Origin: Hirudo medicinalis
Taxonomy: Eukaryota > Annelida > Clitellata > Hirudinida > Hirudinidae
DNA: 17,244 nucleotides
Reading direction: 5' to 3'
NCBI GenBank assembly: GCA_011800805.1
Contig: MPNW01000146.1
Location: 4,976 to 22,219, forward strand
This document shows positions 15,985 through 17,244 of this stretch, in pieces. Position 1 is the stretch's first letter, and the number at the start of each line of letters is the position of its first letter. The notes under the pieces were generated by a model, which was given only the letters and a program-made list of their open reading frames with translations, was not told where the DNA came from and made no database searches. Position numbers and translations under genes: made by a program.

Positions 15985-16019
<35 letters not shown>
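15971..16019. repeat. (TA)n microsatellite
   Basis: Pure TA/AT alternation apart from TAAGTAA near its start. It begins just outside the Tc1-like element and ends exactly where the 87-bp direct repeat starts. Confidence 0.97.
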
Positions 16020-16021
<2 letters not shown>

Positions 16022-16104
16022 GACTTGACATTCTTGATAATGATACTATTGCAATCATTATCAATATCCTCGCCATCATCGCCTACCTCATTTTCATCTC
16101 CTAC
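16018..16104. repeat. Direct repeat copy 1 (87 bp)
   Basis: TACCGACTTGACATTCTTGA onward is nearly identical to 16876-16961. Copy 1 has ACTATTGCAATC where copy 2 has ACTACACAATC, a small difference including one inserted base. After CATCTCCTAC the two diverge. Confidence 0.95.
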
Positions 16105-16302
16105 AGCTTTTCAATGGAATATTAAAACGTTTAATCTGTTGAGGCTTGCAATGGAAAATATTTGATAATAATTTAAATCATATTTATTTTATTTTAAATT
16201 TAAGTAATTTTATTTTAAACTTACGCAATTTTAATGCAATTTACTTTCCAGTCACATCAAACACTTCGTCATTAGCCGACCGCTTCATCGATCACAAACG
16301 TA
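16105..16302 (+). other. Mostly AT-rich; possible 48-bp micro-exon at 16251-16298
   Basis: TTTACTTTCCAG precedes TCACATCAAACACTTCGTC... and AAAC|GTAAGC follows, so a 48-bp segment (TSNTSSLADRFIDHK in the open frame) has acceptor- and donor-like ends and a length divisible by three. It is too short to trust alone. Confidence 0.2.
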
Positions 16303-16327
16303 AGCATCATCATCATCATCATCATCA
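16303..16327. repeat. (CAT)n microsatellite
   Basis: Eight CAT units followed by CAACAACAACC. Confidence 0.95.
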
Positions 16328-16334
16328 ACAACAA

Positions 16335-16442
16335 CCAATCATCGAAGGCACAATACAGTCACGTGATTTGGTGGAATATTAATTACATTATCACGTGATC
16401 ATCTCGATTGCTGACGTCACCGACGACCATTCGTGCCGCCAT
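16335..16442. promoter_or_regulatory. CCAAT / CACGTG x2 / CRE / YY1-like cluster
   Basis: CCAAT at 16335-16339, CACGTG at 16360-16365 and 16392-16397 (both followed by AT), a perfect CRE TGACGTCA at 16412-16419, and GCCGCCAT at 16435-16442, which on the minus strand reads ATGGCGGC, the YY1 core. The cluster sits in a locally GC-richer patch. It recalls the CACGTGACGTCA cluster at 5809-5820. The arrangement suggests a TATA-less promoter or enhancer, most simply for the minus-strand ORF that contains the YY1-like ATG. Confidence 0.4.
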
Positions 16443-16565
16443 GATTTCTGCTTTGAGCTGCCAATGAAGAATAATTTGAGGAATGAATGACGACACCCTG
16501 TGCCAAAATAAGAAGGCGTCGTTAGGATTTCTGTTCTTTTCGGATTCAGTTTGTTTGTTGTGCAT
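16383..16565 (-). CDS. Hypothetical ORF; inner ATG in a TISU/YY1-like context
   Basis: The full frame of 60 codons starts MHNKQTESEKNRNPNDAFLF and ends VSNRDDHVIM. An inner ATG at 16442 lies in AATCATGGCGGC, close to the SAASATGGCGGC element (TISU) known to serve as both YY1 site and start codon for very short leaders. From there the product would be MAARMVVGDVSNRDDHVI, a Met-Ala-Ala start typical of that class. It stops after 19 codons unless spliced. CAC|GTGATA is a poor donor. It may be a first exon; the function is unknown. Confidence 0.2.
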   Translation of the reverse strand: MHNKQTESEKNRNPNDAFLFWHRVSSFIPQIILHWQLKAEIMAARMVVGDVSNRDDHVIM

Positions 16566-16875
16566 TGATCTCCAGGCTAATAATGGTTAAGGAAGTTGTA
16601 GTCATTATCAATATCACTTTAGTTGGAATTAAATTAAGATTTTACAATGTTATTAAATTAAAACATCTGTTAAAGATGTCAATTAGGTGGATTATGAATT
16701 AATAATAATAGCAAACTATGAAAATAATAACTGATAATAGAATCTCTAAAAGAGAATATATTCAAATTATTAAATTATTATATATTATTAAATTAAATTA
16801 TTAAAATAAATGTTCTTTATGAGATTCTACGATCAGTTTGTACTTAATAATTGTTATTATTGCAATTTTATAATC
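16566..16875. other. AT-rich, TTAAATTA-type simple sequence, no gene
   Basis: Repeated TTATTAAATTA words at 16720-16805. Nothing coding was recognised. Confidence 0.65.
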
Positions 16876-16961
16876 TACCGACTTGACATTCTTGATAATG
16901 ATACTACACAATCATTATCAATATCCTCGCCATCATCGCCTACCTCATTTTCATCTCCTAC
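16876..16961. repeat. Direct repeat copy 2 (86 bp)
   Basis: Copy of 16018-16104 at an offset of 858 bp in the same orientation. It continues into CTTCATCTTCTACTTCATC, a duplicated 15-bp phrase absent from copy 1. On the minus strand this region reads as an acidic stretch (DEDEVEDEVGDENEVGDDG); on plus it is Ser/Pro-rich. Confidence 0.95.
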
Positions 16962-17017
16962 TTCATCTTCTACTTCATCTTCATCATCACCATCAAATTA
17001 AAGATTGTCGTGATCAA

Positions 17018-17244
<227 letters not shown>

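Overview
This window looks like intergenic or intronic DNA from an invertebrate animal nuclear genome. It is very AT-rich. It carries dense microsatellites and several short satellites, broken copies of typical metazoan transposable elements (Tc1/mariner, a CR1/Jockey-like LINE, possible hAT ends) and short open frames flanked by GT/AG splice-like signals. Nothing resembles bacterial operons, ribosome binding sites or CRISPR. The single N at 4702 suggests a draft shotgun assembly. The species cannot be fixed from the sequence; a lophotrochozoan such as an annelid or mollusc is only a guess.

Layout. 1-291 is a 29-bp satellite. 292-2340 is AT-rich with one possible hAT-type end near 1554. 2343-2773 holds a 52-bp tandem repeat and then a helically phased 10/20-bp repeat. 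2801-4383 contains ATC/GTC-type compound microsatellites and an alternating (GCT)/(GAT) array. 4685-4855 is a second hAT-like end, an N and a 17-bp satellite. 5497-5848 has a small minus-strand ORF with a CRE/E-box cluster just upstream of it. 6743-6845 is a class-II tRNA-like relic. 7042-7626 is the longest open frame that is not low-complexity. 7910-8515 has overlapping short coding-like frames of unknown value. 10012-10289 (minus) is a Tc1 transposase relic. 10634-10770 is a 30-bp GATATATC satellite. 11157-11690 is a LINE reverse-transcriptase relic. 12255-14145 is a run of micro- and minisatellites, a 38-nt hairpin and poly-Asp-coding repeats. 14241-14493 is the best spliced gene model. 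14756-15958 is an internally deleted Tc1-like element with recognisable inverted ends. 16018-16961 is bounded by two copies of an 86-87-bp direct repeat, and between them lies a CRE/E-box/YY1-like cluster. 17075-17244 is a long ATC/GTC microsatellite that runs off the window.

No intact, recognisable protein gene is present. The confident content is mobile-element debris and tandem repeats. The coding candidates are hypotheses resting on open frames and splice-like signals. Several poly-Asp candidates share a pattern in which repeat variation falls mostly at the synonymous third codon position (GAT/GAC), which is either slippage history or a sign that some tracts are translated.
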